A DNA stretch of 64,000 nt from assembly GCF_030863805.1 (NCBI RefSeq), contig NZ_CP132957.1, positions 2,294,001 to 2,358,000 of the forward strand, read 5' to 3'. Of the stretch, positions 42,176 to 51,190 are shown one piece after another; position 1 is the stretch's first letter, and the number at the start of each line of letters is the position of its first letter. The translations under genes were made by a program, and so were the position numbers. This DNA is from Kineothrix sp. MB12-C1 (GTDB taxonomy: Bacteria > Bacillota > Clostridia > Lachnospirales > Lachnospiraceae). The notes under the pieces are model-generated. The model was not told the origin of the DNA, made no database searches, and saw only the letters and a program-made list of their open reading frames with translations.

Positions 42176-42802
42176 ATGAGGGAGTTTAATATCGGTTCAA
42201 TCGTGCCGTTTGGCGGTTATCAGTGGCGTATTCTTGATATACAGGGCAATGCGGCCTTGATTATAACTGAATACATGATCGGACAACAACCCTATAATAA
42301 TTACTCCGGTGATGTGACATGGGTCGACTGTTCGTTAAGAAGATATCTCAATGGTGAGTTTTATAACAAATTCACCGAGACCGAACAGACAAGAATCATT
42401 CCGGTATTGAATAAAAATAACGACAATGAGTGGTACGGTTCAAAAGGAGGGGAAGATACTCTGGACCACATATTTCTTCTGAGCATTGAAGAAGTAGTGT
42501 GCAAATATTTTGGTGACAGCAGTAAAAACCTTGAAAACCGCAGCCCCAAGCAACGATACTGGTTTCAAAAGAAAGACGGAAACAACGATAAGCGAAGATC
42601 CTCATTCGATGGGTATATATGGTGGTGGTGGCTTCGGTCGCCCGGGCGTGACAATCGAAGAGCCGTATATATTCACGGCGATGGTAATGTAGGCATTCAG
42701 GGAAACGGCACCTTCCGTTACAGCAGCAATACGATTCATCCTTTAACCGGTGATAACAGCGGCGGGGTTCGTCCCGCTCTGTGGCTGAGCTTGGAATTAT
42801 AA
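42176..42802 (+). CDS. DUF6273-domain protein
   Basis: A 208-residue protein from ATG 42176 (AAGGAGA upstream). It shows the DUF6273 pattern: an N-terminal IVPFGGYQWRILDIQGNAAL, a central DCSLRRYLNGEFYNKFTETE, and the C-terminal YIWWWWLRSPGRDNRRAVYI with GGVRPALWLSLEL. The fold resembles C-type-lectin/formylglycine-enzyme-like domains seen in many clostridial proteins. No signal peptide, so it is probably cytosolic. No reverse transcriptase or template repeat is nearby. It is the last gene before IS110 copy 2. Confidence 0.82.
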   Translation: MREFNIGSIVPFGGYQWRILDIQGNAALIITEYMIGQQPYNNYSGDVTWVDCSLRRYLNGEFYNKFTETEQTRIIPVLNKNNDNEWYGSKGGEDTLDHIFLLSIEEVVCKYFGDSSKNLENRSPKQRYWFQKKDGNNDKRRSSFDGYIWWWWLRSPGRDNRRAVYIHGDGNVGIQGNGTFRYSSNTIHPLTGDNSGGVRPALWLSLEL

Positions 42803-42989
42803 ATCTTGGAGATACTTTTTAGAATGAAAGTTGAAAGAAAATAGTAGTTTGTCTACAGGAAAAACATATCTAAGGAGCATTCCTGTTAAGTAACAAATGA
42901 CAGGTTTGCAAAAAATGAGTGCCACCCATAGAATAATGATTGTTAACTGGCCGGTTGACAAAATCATCGTTCGAAGGAGACACCCACAA

Positions 42990-44268
42990 ATGAATTGTAA
43001 ACAAAATCAAAAAATCAATCAAGTAAAAGAATCAACTTTGGTAGTTGGAATCGATATCGGAAGTACAACACAGTACGCCAGAGCTTTTGACTGGCGAGGC
43101 ATCGAATTAGGGAAGGTCTTTAAATTTAGCAACAGCAGAGAAGGTTTTGACAGCTTCAAAAACTGGATGCAGTGGATACAGGACAAGAACAAAAAGTCAG
43201 ATGTTATCGTAGGTATCGAACCAACAGGTCACTACTGGTTTGACCTTGGCGCTTATCTTGAAGATGAAGGCATCCTCCTGGTTATGGTCAACCCTTATGC
43301 GGTAAAGCAGACCAAGGAACTGGATGACAACAGCCAAAGTAAGAATGACAGCAAGGATCCCAAGGTAATCGCAAAACTCGTTATAGAAGGAAGATATTGT
43401 GCACCATATACACCGGATGGGGTGTATGCAGATCTAAGAATTATGGCAGCGAATCGGAAGAGGCTTATCAGGGAACTTACCCAGATCAAGAACAGATTTG
43501 CCAGATGGTTTGCCATATACTTTCCTGAATATAAAGATGTATTCGGGGATTATGAATCACAAAGCAGTATGCTGCTTCTAAAGAAAGCATGTACACCTGA
43601 AGCAATCGTGGGACTCGGAGCCGAGAATATAAATCAAATCTGGCGTGATGCAAAACTGCGGCTTCGTCGGGATGAAAAGGGCAACGACCCTGTGCGAGAC
43701 AGCAAAGCGTAGCATTGGCCTAAAGAAAGGCTCTTCGGCAGCTGAGTATGAAATGAAACTACTGCTCGAGGATCATGATTACAAAATGGCACAGCTTGAA
43801 TCTGTTATGGAAGAAATAGAAGGCTTGTGTAAAAAGATACCCGAAAGCGAGCAGATGCTTGCCATCAAAGGTATCGGACTGATTACGGTTGCCGGATTTC
43901 TGGCTGAGATCGGTGATGCGAGGCGTTTCGAATCACCAAGGCAGATACAAAAGCTGGCAGGACTCTCGTTAAGGGAAAATAGTTCAGGAAAGCATAAAGG
44001 ACAGACGACCATAAGCAAACGAGGTCGAAGTAAGCTGCGAGCTGTACTGTTCAATGCTGCGATTCCACTGATAGCTACGAACCCGGAGTTCAATGCCCTG
44101 CATGAGTATTATACGACCAGAGCAAATAATCCACTGAAAAAGAAGCAATCCGTGATAGCCATCAGCTGTAAGCTGATACGAATCTTTTATACTATTTTGA
44201 CCAAAGGTGTATCGTATGATGCACAAAAGATGATGTCTGACATACACAGACAGCCAGCGATAGCATAA
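42990..44268 (+). pseudogene. IS110 transposase gene inactivated by a +1 frameshift
   Basis: Identical to the copy-1 transposase up to the LRA codons near 43660. There a 4-to-5-base replacement shifts the frame; the first part stops at 43712. The rest (from about 43667) continues in the other frame to 44268. The N-terminal DEDD domain and the C-terminal Transposase_20 domain are thus separated. The element could still move if the intact copy supplies transposase in trans. Confidence 0.9.
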
Positions 44269-44377
44269 GAGGAAAACTGTAGAATTCAGGAAGACGTCCA
44301 CCCTAAGGTGCTGAATGGAACAGAAAAAGAAACAAAACATAGAGAGCCGAAGTCAGATTTTTCACCATCAGAGCAGA

Positions 44378-44563
44378 GACTCAGCGAAGGAGCATCATGA
44401 CGCCCCTTTATGGATAAGCAGAACGAAGGAATTCAGGACCCTGAGGTATAGGTGATCCCGTATGACATGGGAGGTTGGGCTGCCGTAAGGATTTGGGGAT
44501 AAGGAAAGGCCGATCATAACAAAATAAGACGACGTCTTATTAAGTGAACCCCAAATATCCATA
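44378..44563 (+). ncRNA. Candidate guide RNA region of IS110 copy 2
   Basis: Same sequence as 38880-39065 of copy 1 (offset 5498), with the internal AAGGAGCAT, the ATGGGAGGTTGG segment at 44467-44478 and the GGATTTGGGG/CCCCAAATATCC foldback. Identity through non-coding DNA shows that it belongs to the mobile unit. Confidence 0.45.
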
Positions 44564-44687
44564 TATCCATGATTTAAGGCCATGGGGAATGACATTGACG
44601 AAGAATGCGGTTCTATAAAAAAATGAAAAAGTAAGAAAAAGCGAGTTAACAAGAGAAAAATTAAGATAATTATGGGAGGTTGGAGTT

Positions 44688-45101
44688 ATGTCTATATATA
44701 AATGTACCTTAGCTGATAGCAGGCAATTGGCTATTTTTAACAAGCAATTGATTGAAGACGAAAAGCATGATAATACCATGACTATAGATGAACTGGAAAA
44801 GCGAATGATTGAATTTATCAGCGGAGATTATAATGCTTATTTCTATAGAGATCATGGCGCTATGGTTGGATATGCCTTAGTAAAAGCTTCTTCAAACCCT
44901 AAGTATTTGAGGCAATTCTTCATATACCGGGAATATAGGAGAAAGGGATATGGGAAGACCTTCTTTACTGAACTATTAAAAGAGTTAGGTGAAAGAACTA
45001 TTGATATCGAAGTCTTATCATGGAACAAAACAGGCATAAGGTTTTGGGAAAACTTAGGTTTCTTACCGCGGAGTATCTGCATGCGTTATCATAGAGATTA
45101 A
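44688..45101 (+). CDS. GNAT-family N-acetyltransferase
   Basis: A 137-residue acetyltransferase. It starts SIYKCTLADSRQLAIFNKQL, continues with YRDHGAMVGYALVKASSNPK, has the acetyl-CoA loop IYREYRRKGYGKTFFTELLK, and ends with ERTIDIEVLSWNKTGIRFWE and NLGFLPRSICMRYHRD. The acceptor is unknown. Its ribosome binding site GGGAGG is the terminal sequence of IS110 copy 2. A terminator follows at 45130. Confidence 0.87.
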   Translation: MSIYKCTLADSRQLAIFNKQLIEDEKHDNTMTIDELEKRMIEFISGDYNAYFYRDHGAMVGYALVKASSNPKYLRQFFIYREYRRKGYGKTFFTELLKELGERTIDIEVLSWNKTGIRFWENLGFLPRSICMRYHRD

Positions 45102-45129
45102 TATATTTTAAGGTTTGAAAGCGAATTTT

Positions 45130-45174
45130 GGGCTAAAAGGGCTGATTTTTAAGCAATTTTAGCCCTATTTTTTT
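45130..45174 (+). terminator. Rho-independent terminator after the GNAT gene
   Basis: GGGCTAAAA (45130-45138) and TTTTAGCCC (45157-45165) form the stem; TATTTTTTT follows. The remaining 45180-45320 spacer shows no gene. Confidence 0.85.
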
Positions 45175-45324
45175 ATAGGTGCATCAAACACATACATCTT
45201 TTATGAAAACTCAAGTCAAATTTTGAAGCGGCTTGAACTTATAATCATTCAGGTAGAGATATGTATGGCTGTATGTAAATAGGGTACATTACTCTTGGTA
45301 AATGTAAATTTTCTTTGAATTCTA

Positions 45325-45385
45325 TTGACTAATGTGAATAATCAAAATATAATTCGATTATATAAATGAATTATATAAGCGAATT
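45325..45385 (+). promoter_or_regulatory. Consensus promoter with inverted-repeat operator of the TetR-flavodoxin operon
   Basis: TTGACT (45325-45330), 17 bases, TATAAT (45348-45353). The inverted repeat AATTCGATTATATAA (45351-45365) and TTATATAAGCGAATT (45371-45385), matching at 14 of 15 positions around ATGAA, overlaps the -10 and start. It is the expected binding site of the TetR protein encoded 18 bases downstream. Confidence 0.8.
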
Positions 45386-45403
45386 ATGTAAAGGAGATTA
45401 GGA

Positions 45404-45970
45404 ATGCCTAAACAAAAGATAACAAAAGAAATGGTCGTAGATGCTGCCTTTGCTTTGGCAAGAACCGGAGGAATGGAACAGGTTATGGTAAAAAGCATTG
45501 CGAAAAAATTGGGTTGTTCCGTGCAGCCGATTTACAGTTATTGCAAAAATATGGATAGCTTACGAAGTGATGTGGAGCAGCGCTCAAGGCAGTTTGTACA
45601 AAAGTATTTTACTGAACATATTGATAAGGAAAACCCATTTCAAAGTGTTGGGCGAGCACATATACAGCTTGCAAAAGAAGAACCGCATATACTTAAAATT
45701 TTCACACTACAAGCGCGGAAAAATATTTCCTCTATGGAAGAGTTATATCAATCTGAAACAAATCCACAAATGGCTCAAGGCATAGCAAATGCACTAAATA
45801 TCAGCTTAGAAAAAGCAAAGCAGTTGCACTTGGATATGTTAATTTACACGATTGGTATTAGCACAATTTTTTCCGTAACTACGCCGGGGATACCCGCAGA
45901 AGAAATCTATTCACAACAAGAACGAGCTTATAAACTATTTTTAAAAGCGGCACAGGAGGGCAATCTATAA
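45404..45970 (+). CDS. TetR/AcrR-family regulator of the flavodoxin operon
   Basis: A 188-residue regulator: helix-turn-helix ITKEMVVDAAFALARTGGME, then KSIAKKLGCSVQPIYSYCKN. The C-terminal domain is TetR_C-like (EEPHILKIFTLQARKNISSM). It starts at ATG 45404 with AAAGGAGA upstream. Its stop codon shares one base with the flavodoxin start (TAATG), so the three genes are coupled. It probably represses its own operon through the inverted repeat at 45351-45385. Confidence 0.9.
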   Translation: MPKQKITKEMVVDAAFALARTGGMEQVMVKSIAKKLGCSVQPIYSYCKNMDSLRSDVEQRSRQFVQKYFTEHIDKENPFQSVGRAHIQLAKEEPHILKIFTLQARKNISSMEELYQSETNPQMAQGIANALNISLEKAKQLHLDMLIYTIGISTIFSVTTPGIPAEEIYSQQERAYKLFLKAAQEGNL

Positions 45971-46521
45971 TGAAGAAGAAAAATTTAGTGACTTATAAGA
46001 GTGTAACTGGATTTACAAAAGAATATGCAGAAATGATTGCTCAGGAAGTGGATTGTACCCTTATGGACTTTAAGAAAGTTACAGCAGAAACAATGTCTAA
46101 TTATGATACAGTCATCTTTGGAGGCAGGATGCACGCTGGAGTGGTCGATGGACTAAAAAGTGCCAAGGAGCTGTATGGGAAGAGTAAAGCGTCACAATTT
46201 ATTGTTTATACAACTGGTGCTACACCAAATGAAGCAAAAGAGATTATAGACGAAATGTGGGGGAATAACTTCTCTCCAACAGAATTAATTAATATTCCTC
46301 ATTTTTATATGCAAAGTGGTCTACGATATGAAAAAATGTCTTTTTCTGATAAGCTGATGATGAAGGTATTTTGCGTTATAATGAAAAAGAAAAAAGATAA
46401 AACTGAGGATGAAAAACAAATGGAAAATGCAATCGCCAATTCGTATGACATCTCTTCTAAGGTATATATCGCGCCACTGATTGATGCCTTAAAATCCGAA
46501 AGTACAGGTGCAAAAAAATGA
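45970..46521 (+). CDS. Flavodoxin-domain protein
   Basis: A 183-residue protein of the flavodoxin_5 / HemG-like group: KNLVTYKSVTGFTKEYAEMI (FMN phosphate loop), YDTVIFGGRMHAGVVDGLKS, and SQFIVYTTGATPNEAKEIID. It is an FMN-binding electron carrier or flavoprotein in the cytosol. It overlaps the following FMN_bind gene by four bases (ATGA). The last 50 residues are basic and variable. Confidence 0.88.
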   Translation: MKKKNLVTYKSVTGFTKEYAEMIAQEVDCTLMDFKKVTAETMSNYDTVIFGGRMHAGVVDGLKSAKELYGKSKASQFIVYTTGATPNEAKEIIDEMWGNNFSPTELINIPHFYMQSGLRYEKMSFSDKLMMKVFCVIMKKKKDKTEDEKQMENAIANSYDISSKVYIAPLIDALKSESTGAKK

Positions 46522-46892
46522 AAAAAGCAGGATTAATAATTTTCTGTATTGTTTTGATTGCGGTCGGTGGAGGAAGAATTATAATTAGCAAGCTTGTGGA
46601 TAATGTTAACAGTATTCCGGTCAAAATGCCTGATTTAAGTTATCTAAATGATGGAAAATATATCGGAGAATACTCCGCGGGACCTGTCAATGTTAAAGTC
46701 GAAGTCACTTTGGAAAATGGTAAATTGACCAATATAGATATCGTGAAGCATAATAACGGATTAGGCGGCTCGGCTGAAAGTATTGTGAATAGTATTGTTG
46801 ATAAGCAATCCTTAGATGTAGATGTAATATCTGGTGCCACAGTAAGTAGCAAATGTATCTTGAAAGCTGTTGAAAATGCAGTATCGGGGTAA
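46518..46892 (+). CDS. Exported FMN-binding (flavinylated) domain protein
   Basis: A 124-residue protein with an N-terminal membrane segment (AGLIIFCIVLIAVGGGRIII). An FMN_bind domain follows: YLNDGKYIGEYSAGPVNVKV, and the flavinylation motif VDVISGATVSSKCILKAVEN, whose first Thr of the SGATVSS is the usual covalent FMN site. Such proteins take part in extracytosolic electron transfer. No ApbE flavin transferase is encoded in this window. It is the last gene of the TetR operon. Confidence 0.88.
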   Translation: MKKAGLIIFCIVLIAVGGGRIIISKLVDNVNSIPVKMPDLSYLNDGKYIGEYSAGPVNVKVEVTLENGKLTNIDIVKHNNGLGGSAESIVNSIVDKQSLDVDVISGATVSSKCILKAVENAVSG

Positions 46893-46974
46893 CAATATAA
46901 AAGTAAAGACGAAAAACCGATACTGAATTTTCGGGTGATTATCTTGACCATGAAATAATTCTATAACGAGAAAA

Positions 46975-47865
46975 CTAAGCTTCATATCCGAAAACTGTAA
47001 TTTGATTTTTGCCTGCCATGCAGATTTCAATTTCTACAGCATCTAACTGTATTGTATTTCCAATACCTAAACCAGTATGTACTCCCACAAAAGATGTTTG
47101 TAAAGTATTGATTACCTCCCAAGGGTCGGAGGCTGCCCGTACTATATCTGTAATATCATATTCGATTGGGTTGGTTAAATGATTTATAGATCCTATGATA
47201 GAGAGGCTTATTTCTTCCAATTCAATCCAATTCGCCTGGATATTTGGCCGCCAATAAAGAATCATGGAACTAACACCTACAGCGAGAGTTAGATTAAGGC
47301 GGCAATAATATTTTATGATAACTTGTTCAATCTCTAAATACTTGTATTGCGTTGGTAACATATTATATCCTAAGACAAGTCTTCCCCCGGTCTGAGTAAG
47401 CAGAGCAGAACTTAGAGAAGCCACTGTTCCGTTGGAAAGCCCTATCGCATTATTAACATTACTGAAATCGCTTCCGCTATTATAGGCAACTTGAGTAGCG
47501 GTTACGGCACCATAAGTATTACATGATATTTCTTCATCAGAAGTACTCAACATAAGAGAATGACCGGTTGGAAGCTTAAAGGCCGAAGGAAAGGTGTGAC
47601 TTACGGTACTAAAGGGTTGTGTTATTCTTAGGCATAAAAAGTTGATATTATCATCACTTAATAGAATTGATGTCATTAATGGAGCGGATACTTGAACGGA
47701 GGTGAGATAAATACTTTTCTCAGGATCCGGCGTCCAAAGAATTGTTTTTGCAGGTTGTATGCCTAAGCTATAATAATTAATGATATCAGAACGTTCTTCT
47801 ATAGTTAATAGGACTTGCTGGTTCGCTGCCGGGATGCTGTTCTTGGCTTGAATATTAGGTTTCAT
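46975..47865 (-). CDS. Hypothetical beta-rich protein of the spore-surface cluster
   Basis: A 296-residue protein with no signal peptide. Its first ~110 residues (KTILWTPDPEKSIYLTSVQV, SAFKLPTGHSLMLSTSDEEI) are paralogous to the 123-residue protein at 47899. Both end in a GYE-type C-terminus (ITVFGYEA here, ITLLGYEF there). The middle part (YKYLEIEQVIIKYYCRLNLT) looks like a jelly-roll or carbohydrate-module-like region. It lies at the end of the minus-strand cluster with DUF4183 proteins. Structural surface role is inferred. Confidence 0.6.
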   Translation of the reverse strand: MKPNIQAKNSIPAANQQVLLTIEERSDIINYYSLGIQPAKTILWTPDPEKSIYLTSVQVSAPLMTSILLSDDNINFLCLRITQPFSTVSHTFPSAFKLPTGHSLMLSTSDEEISCNTYGAVTATQVAYNSGSDFSNVNNAIGLSNGTVASLSSALLTQTGGRLVLGYNMLPTQYKYLEIEQVIIKYYCRLNLTLAVGVSSMILYWRPNIQANWIELEEISLSIIGSINHLTNPIEYDITDIVRAASDPWEVINTLQTSFVGVHTGLGIGNTIQLDAVEIEICMAGKNQITVFGYEA

Positions 47866-47898
47866 TGGATAGTTCTCCTGTAATTGTCTGTCAATGGA

Positions 47899-48270
47899 TT
47901 AAAACTCATAGCCTAAAAGGGTAATATTGACTGTTCCTGCAGTACTTGTTGTCATGGAAATCGTCTCATCGCTATCAAATTCAATTGGTGAGGGAAAGCT
48001 GATACCATAGGTGGCAAGGGTACTGGTAAGAGCTATTGACATAAAGGCAGCATTATTTCTTCTATTTAATTGGACAACTAGTGGGGCAGGAGCAGAAACC
48101 TGTAATGCAGTTAGGAAAATACTTTTACCGGTACTGGGTGTCCATATAGTTGTATTGGTTTGAATTGTGGTAAAGGTTTGAAACAAGACAATATCGGATG
48201 GATATTCTCTTGTAAATATAGGATCTTCTAAATTAAAAACAATACTCGTCAGTTTTGTATTACTGCCCAT
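47899..48270 (-). CDS. Hypothetical protein, 123 residues, paralogue of the 47865 gene product
   Basis: ATG 48270 (minus strand) follows AGGAG at eight bases; an upstream in-frame ATG has no signal. It contains NTTIWTPSTGKSIFLTALQV, SAPAPLVVQLNRRNNAAFMS and ITLLGYEF, matching the N-terminal domain and last residues of the neighbour. It is probably a small structural beta protein of the same surface layer. Confidence 0.6.
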   Translation of the reverse strand: MGSNTKLTSIVFNLEDPIFTREYPSDIVLFQTFTTIQTNTTIWTPSTGKSIFLTALQVSAPAPLVVQLNRRNNAAFMSIALTSTLATYGISFPSPIEFDSDETISMTTSTAGTVNITLLGYEF

Positions 48271-48420
48271 TAATAAACTCCTATCTTTATATTTCAAAGG
48301 CCATATAATCTATATAATATGAATTTCTTTTATAAATGTTATTGATATGCATTTGGATAAATAATTATTTAATTCTTTTGTAAATATGATGTTAGGGCAA
48401 AAGGTATTTTGACCCTGGTA

Positions 48421-51051
48421 TCATAAGTATAAAGAGAAAAACTTTACCAAAATGGGAACTCCTTCCATAGGAGCATGTGAGACCGTCAATGTAAGGACTC
48501 CCGGTTTGATGGCATAATTGATACTCGGTTGAATAACTCCGTTCACAAAAAGGTCATTATAAGAAGTTTGCTTAGGGTCCAGAATCCCTTGGTCTCCGTA
48601 AACGGTTATTTCGTCTGCATTAGTATAAATATTTCCGCCATTTGATAAGGTATTATACTGATAGGTTTCCGCCTTGATCAGTCGATTGTCTTTATCTTTA
48701 ATTACTAAAGATTCGAGGATGATAGGGACCCTTTCTTTTGGCGGTTCTTCTATAGTTATGGTTAGAAGACCGGCTTCGACGGAATAATTAGTTTCCGGCT
48801 GTAATACTCCATTAATAAAGAGGTTAAAGAAGGATACATTGTTGGGATCAGGTATACCGTAGTCTCCATATATCAATAATTCATCTGCATTTGTGAACTC
48901 TTTTTGGATGCCATTTGAAACGGCATTATATTGGTGGTTAAAAACATCAAGAATTTTATTATTCTCTTTATGAAAAGAACCGGTGACTTCTGCCAGTAAC
49001 ACTACAGTATTGTTGGAATTCAAAGTTCCGATATCCCATGTTATTATATTGTTTTCTTGAGATATAGTTCCCTTGGTAGAACTTATGGGAAGAAAGCAAG
49101 TCAAATCATCTAACAGTAAGGTATCAGTCATGACAATATGATTAACCGGACCATGCCCATAATTGGATATTCTAATTTCAAACCTCCAAGTATTAATTTG
49201 ATCTGTACTAGCTTCCAAGGGGCCTGATACAATATACTTCTCAATTCTTAAATCGCCAAATATAGAGGGACAACCATTATTCCTATGAATATCGGATGAC
49301 CTGTCGTGAGCAGATAATATATTTTTCAGCAATAAGAAATCGAGACAGGTATTCAGCTCAAAAATATCATAGGCATGTTCCCGCCGGGAAAGGGCTCTTC
49401 TGGACCAAATAGGGGTTGCCTTTAAAGGTCTTATGTCATCAAAAACTTTGACGGGACATCCTGAGGTGATATTGGATATAATGCATGAGTTTGAATCTGA
49501 GCTTCCGGCAATGGCTCTGTTCAGTGATCGGCATCCTGCGGTATTAAATAAACCATCAACTTCAATAATAGCAGTCAAAGTTTCACAGGGTAAAAGCTCT
49601 TCAATCTTCCATATAATAGAATTATCAGAGATAAATATTTTGCCCGATGATATAGATGCAATTGTTATATCCTCAATTTCGTCTAAAAGGATATAGTCTA
49701 TGACAACGAGATTTCTCATAATTTCATTGTCGGTGTTAGTAACATGGAGAGCAAAAGTCCATTTTTTAGGACAGCCCAGGAACGTTTTGATGCATGTATT
49801 AAAAACACGGGCTTGTAATGACAATTGATTTTTTACTATATTCCTTTTTGGAAAAGCTATAATTTGAAAATCCTGGGAAAGATTAGAAACTATTTTTTTG
49901 GCATTTATAGTTCCTATTCCCAAGGCAATACCCAGAGTCTTAAATCCGTTTAGGCAGAAGCAACCTATAATATCTACCGTAAGAACCGAAGTGTCTAATT
50001 CTTTTAGTATATCAATTTTCCAAAAGATTTCATTGCCTAATATTTTTACTGCCCCATGAGAAATACTGATAATTCTTATACATTTGATACAATCGATGAA
50101 CAAGGTATCTCTTATTAGGATATCAGATACAATATTATTGCTAAGATTAGCTATTTTTATTTCCACCCTCCACGTATTGACTGTATCGACCCTTACTTTT
50201 GTAGGACCTGAAGTAATAGTTTGAGTGAGTTCTAATCCGTGACTGACATTAATAGGGTTTATGCTAATAATATCAGTGTTTATACAACCCGAGGCGGCAC
50301 TTCCACATGCCATGCTTCTGCCAATACAACGAGTTCCCTCCGCTTGAAAGAGACCTTCTACTCTAAAGCTAGCGACGGCGGATTCACATAGATCCAGAAT
50401 ATCGATATTCCAGGTAATTGCCTCATCCTTTATCGAAATATCTCCGCAGGAGGCAGAGATATTTTCGATATTAGTGATTAAATCCAACAAAATAGTATCT
50501 GTTATAACAATATTAGTGATAGGTATGTGGCTTATATTGCTTATTGATAAGGTGAATTCCCAAGTTCCCTCACAACCCGAAGGAATACACCCAGGTCCGC
50601 ATAAAAAGGTGCTCTCTAAATGTAGGTAATTGCTTGTATTATCCTGTACATAAATGTCTCTATCTGTTACAGGACCGTCGGAAATGATTCCTGATGGTAG
50701 GATACCCTCAACCAGAGCCGAATTAAGTTTTGTTGATTTTGCACTTTTATCCACAAGAGTAACGAAAGAAATAATAATGGTGGAACCCTTTATGGGGATA
50801 TCTTCCGTTTTGAGAAGGAGAAGACCTTTTTCGATTTCATAATTAACTTTTGGCTGCAGCACTCCATTAATAAATAGACCGAAAGAAGAGACATCATTAG
50901 GATCAAGGATGCCTTTATCACCATATTGAGTTAATTCATCATTATTCGTGTAAATTCTTTTGACCCCATCAGACAGAGCATTATATTGATAGGTATCTGC
51001 ATGTAATAGATTTTTTACCTGATTTAAAGAAAGTATATTATCTTCAAACAT
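48421..51051 (-). CDS. Large surface protein: DUF4183 modules around DUF11-like repeats
   Basis: About 876 residues. The N-terminal DUF4183 module ([20 protein letters not shown], then [20 protein letters not shown]) is followed by four DUF11-like repeats of ~100 residues. Each repeat has the pattern WxFxLxIxN / [11 protein letters not shown] / ITWNIDIL / VEGLF. The end holds two more DUF4183 modules ([32 protein letters not shown]). There is no signal peptide, as expected for spore-coat or exosporium proteins assembled from the mother cell. ATG 51051 is chosen with GGGGTGA upstream; GTG 51060 has no signal. Cys residues are common, suggesting cross-linking. Confidence 0.8.
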   Translation of the reverse strand: MFEDNILSLNQVKNLLHADTYQYNALSDGVKRIYTNNDELTQYGDKGILDPNDVSSFGLFINGVLQPKVNYEIEKGLLLLKTEDIPIKGSTIIISFVTLVDKSAKSTKLNSALVEGILPSGIISDGPVTDRDIYVQDNTSNYLHLESTFLCGPGCIPSGCEGTWEFTLSISNISHIPITNIVITDTILLDLITNIENISASCGDISIKDEAITWNIDILDLCESAVASFRVEGLFQAEGTRCIGRSMACGSAASGCINTDIISINPINVSHGLELTQTITSGPTKVRVDTVNTWRVEIKIANLSNNIVSDILIRDTLFIDCIKCIRIISISHGAVKILGNEIFWKIDILKELDTSVLTVDIIGCFCLNGFKTLGIALGIGTINAKKIVSNLSQDFQIIAFPKRNIVKNQLSLQARVFNTCIKTFLGCPKKWTFALHVTNTDNEIMRNLVVIDYILLDEIEDITIASISSGKIFISDNSIIWKIEELLPCETLTAIIEVDGLFNTAGCRSLNRAIAGSSDSNSCIISNITSGCPVKVFDDIRPLKATPIWSRRALSRREHAYDIFELNTCLDFLLLKNILSAHDRSSDIHRNNGCPSIFGDLRIEKYIVSGPLEASTDQINTWRFEIRISNYGHGPVNHIVMTDTLLLDDLTCFLPISSTKGTISQENNIITWDIGTLNSNNTVVLLAEVTGSFHKENNKILDVFNHQYNAVSNGIQKEFTNADELLIYGDYGIPDPNNVSFFNLFINGVLQPETNYSVEAGLLTITIEEPPKERVPIILESLVIKDKDNRLIKAETYQYNTLSNGGNIYTNADEITVYGDQGILDPKQTSYNDLFVNGVIQPSINYAIKPGVLTLTVSHAPMEGVPILVKFFSLYL

Positions 51052-51090
51052 AGTGATCACCCCGAAAATAAATACATATTTTTTTATTTA

Positions 51091-51138
51091 TTGCATAAGA
51101 AGGTAGCTGTTCAGTACCCTCACAGTTGCATAAGAAGT
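51091..51138. repeat. Direct repeat flanking a palindromic-family core
   Basis: TTGCATAAGAAG occurs at 51091-51102 and again at 51127-51138, separated by GTAGCTGTTCAGTACCCTCACAG, which is related to the GTAACTGTTCA hairpins. It has the form of a small element with a 12-base direct duplication, in the spacer between the two DUF4183 genes. Confidence 0.45.
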
Positions 51139-51149
51139 AAGTGATAGAT

Positions 51150-51180
51150 GAAAAGGGATGTGCAATGGTAGCACATCCCT
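51150..51180 (-). terminator. Rho-independent terminator after the small DUF4183 gene
   Basis: Read on the minus strand, AGGGATGTGC and GCACATCCCT pair around TACCATT, followed by TTTTC. It lies 11 bases past the gene end, so the small DUF4183 gene may be transcribed separately from the large one. Confidence 0.8.
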
Positions 51181-51190
51181 AATTTAACAA

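Larger units (their letters stand above)
42871..44679 (+). mobile_element. IS110-family insertion sequence, copy 2 (transposase frameshifted)
   Basis: 1809 bp, the same boundaries and orientation as copy 1 (offset 5497, then 5498 after the lesion). As far as read, the only difference is at about 43661-43666, where the GGCTG of copy 1 is replaced by a one-base-longer GCTTCG, shifting the reading frame. The left flank is AACATATC and the right flank TTGGAGTTATG, giving an inferred pre-insertion site AAGGAGGTTGGAGTTATG at the start of the downstream GNAT gene. Confidence 0.9.

Noticed and set aside
42176-42802. DUF6273 protein as a diversity-generating retroelement target
   Set aside because: No reverse transcriptase, accessory gene or template repeat in the window; the 3' end shows no matching second copy.
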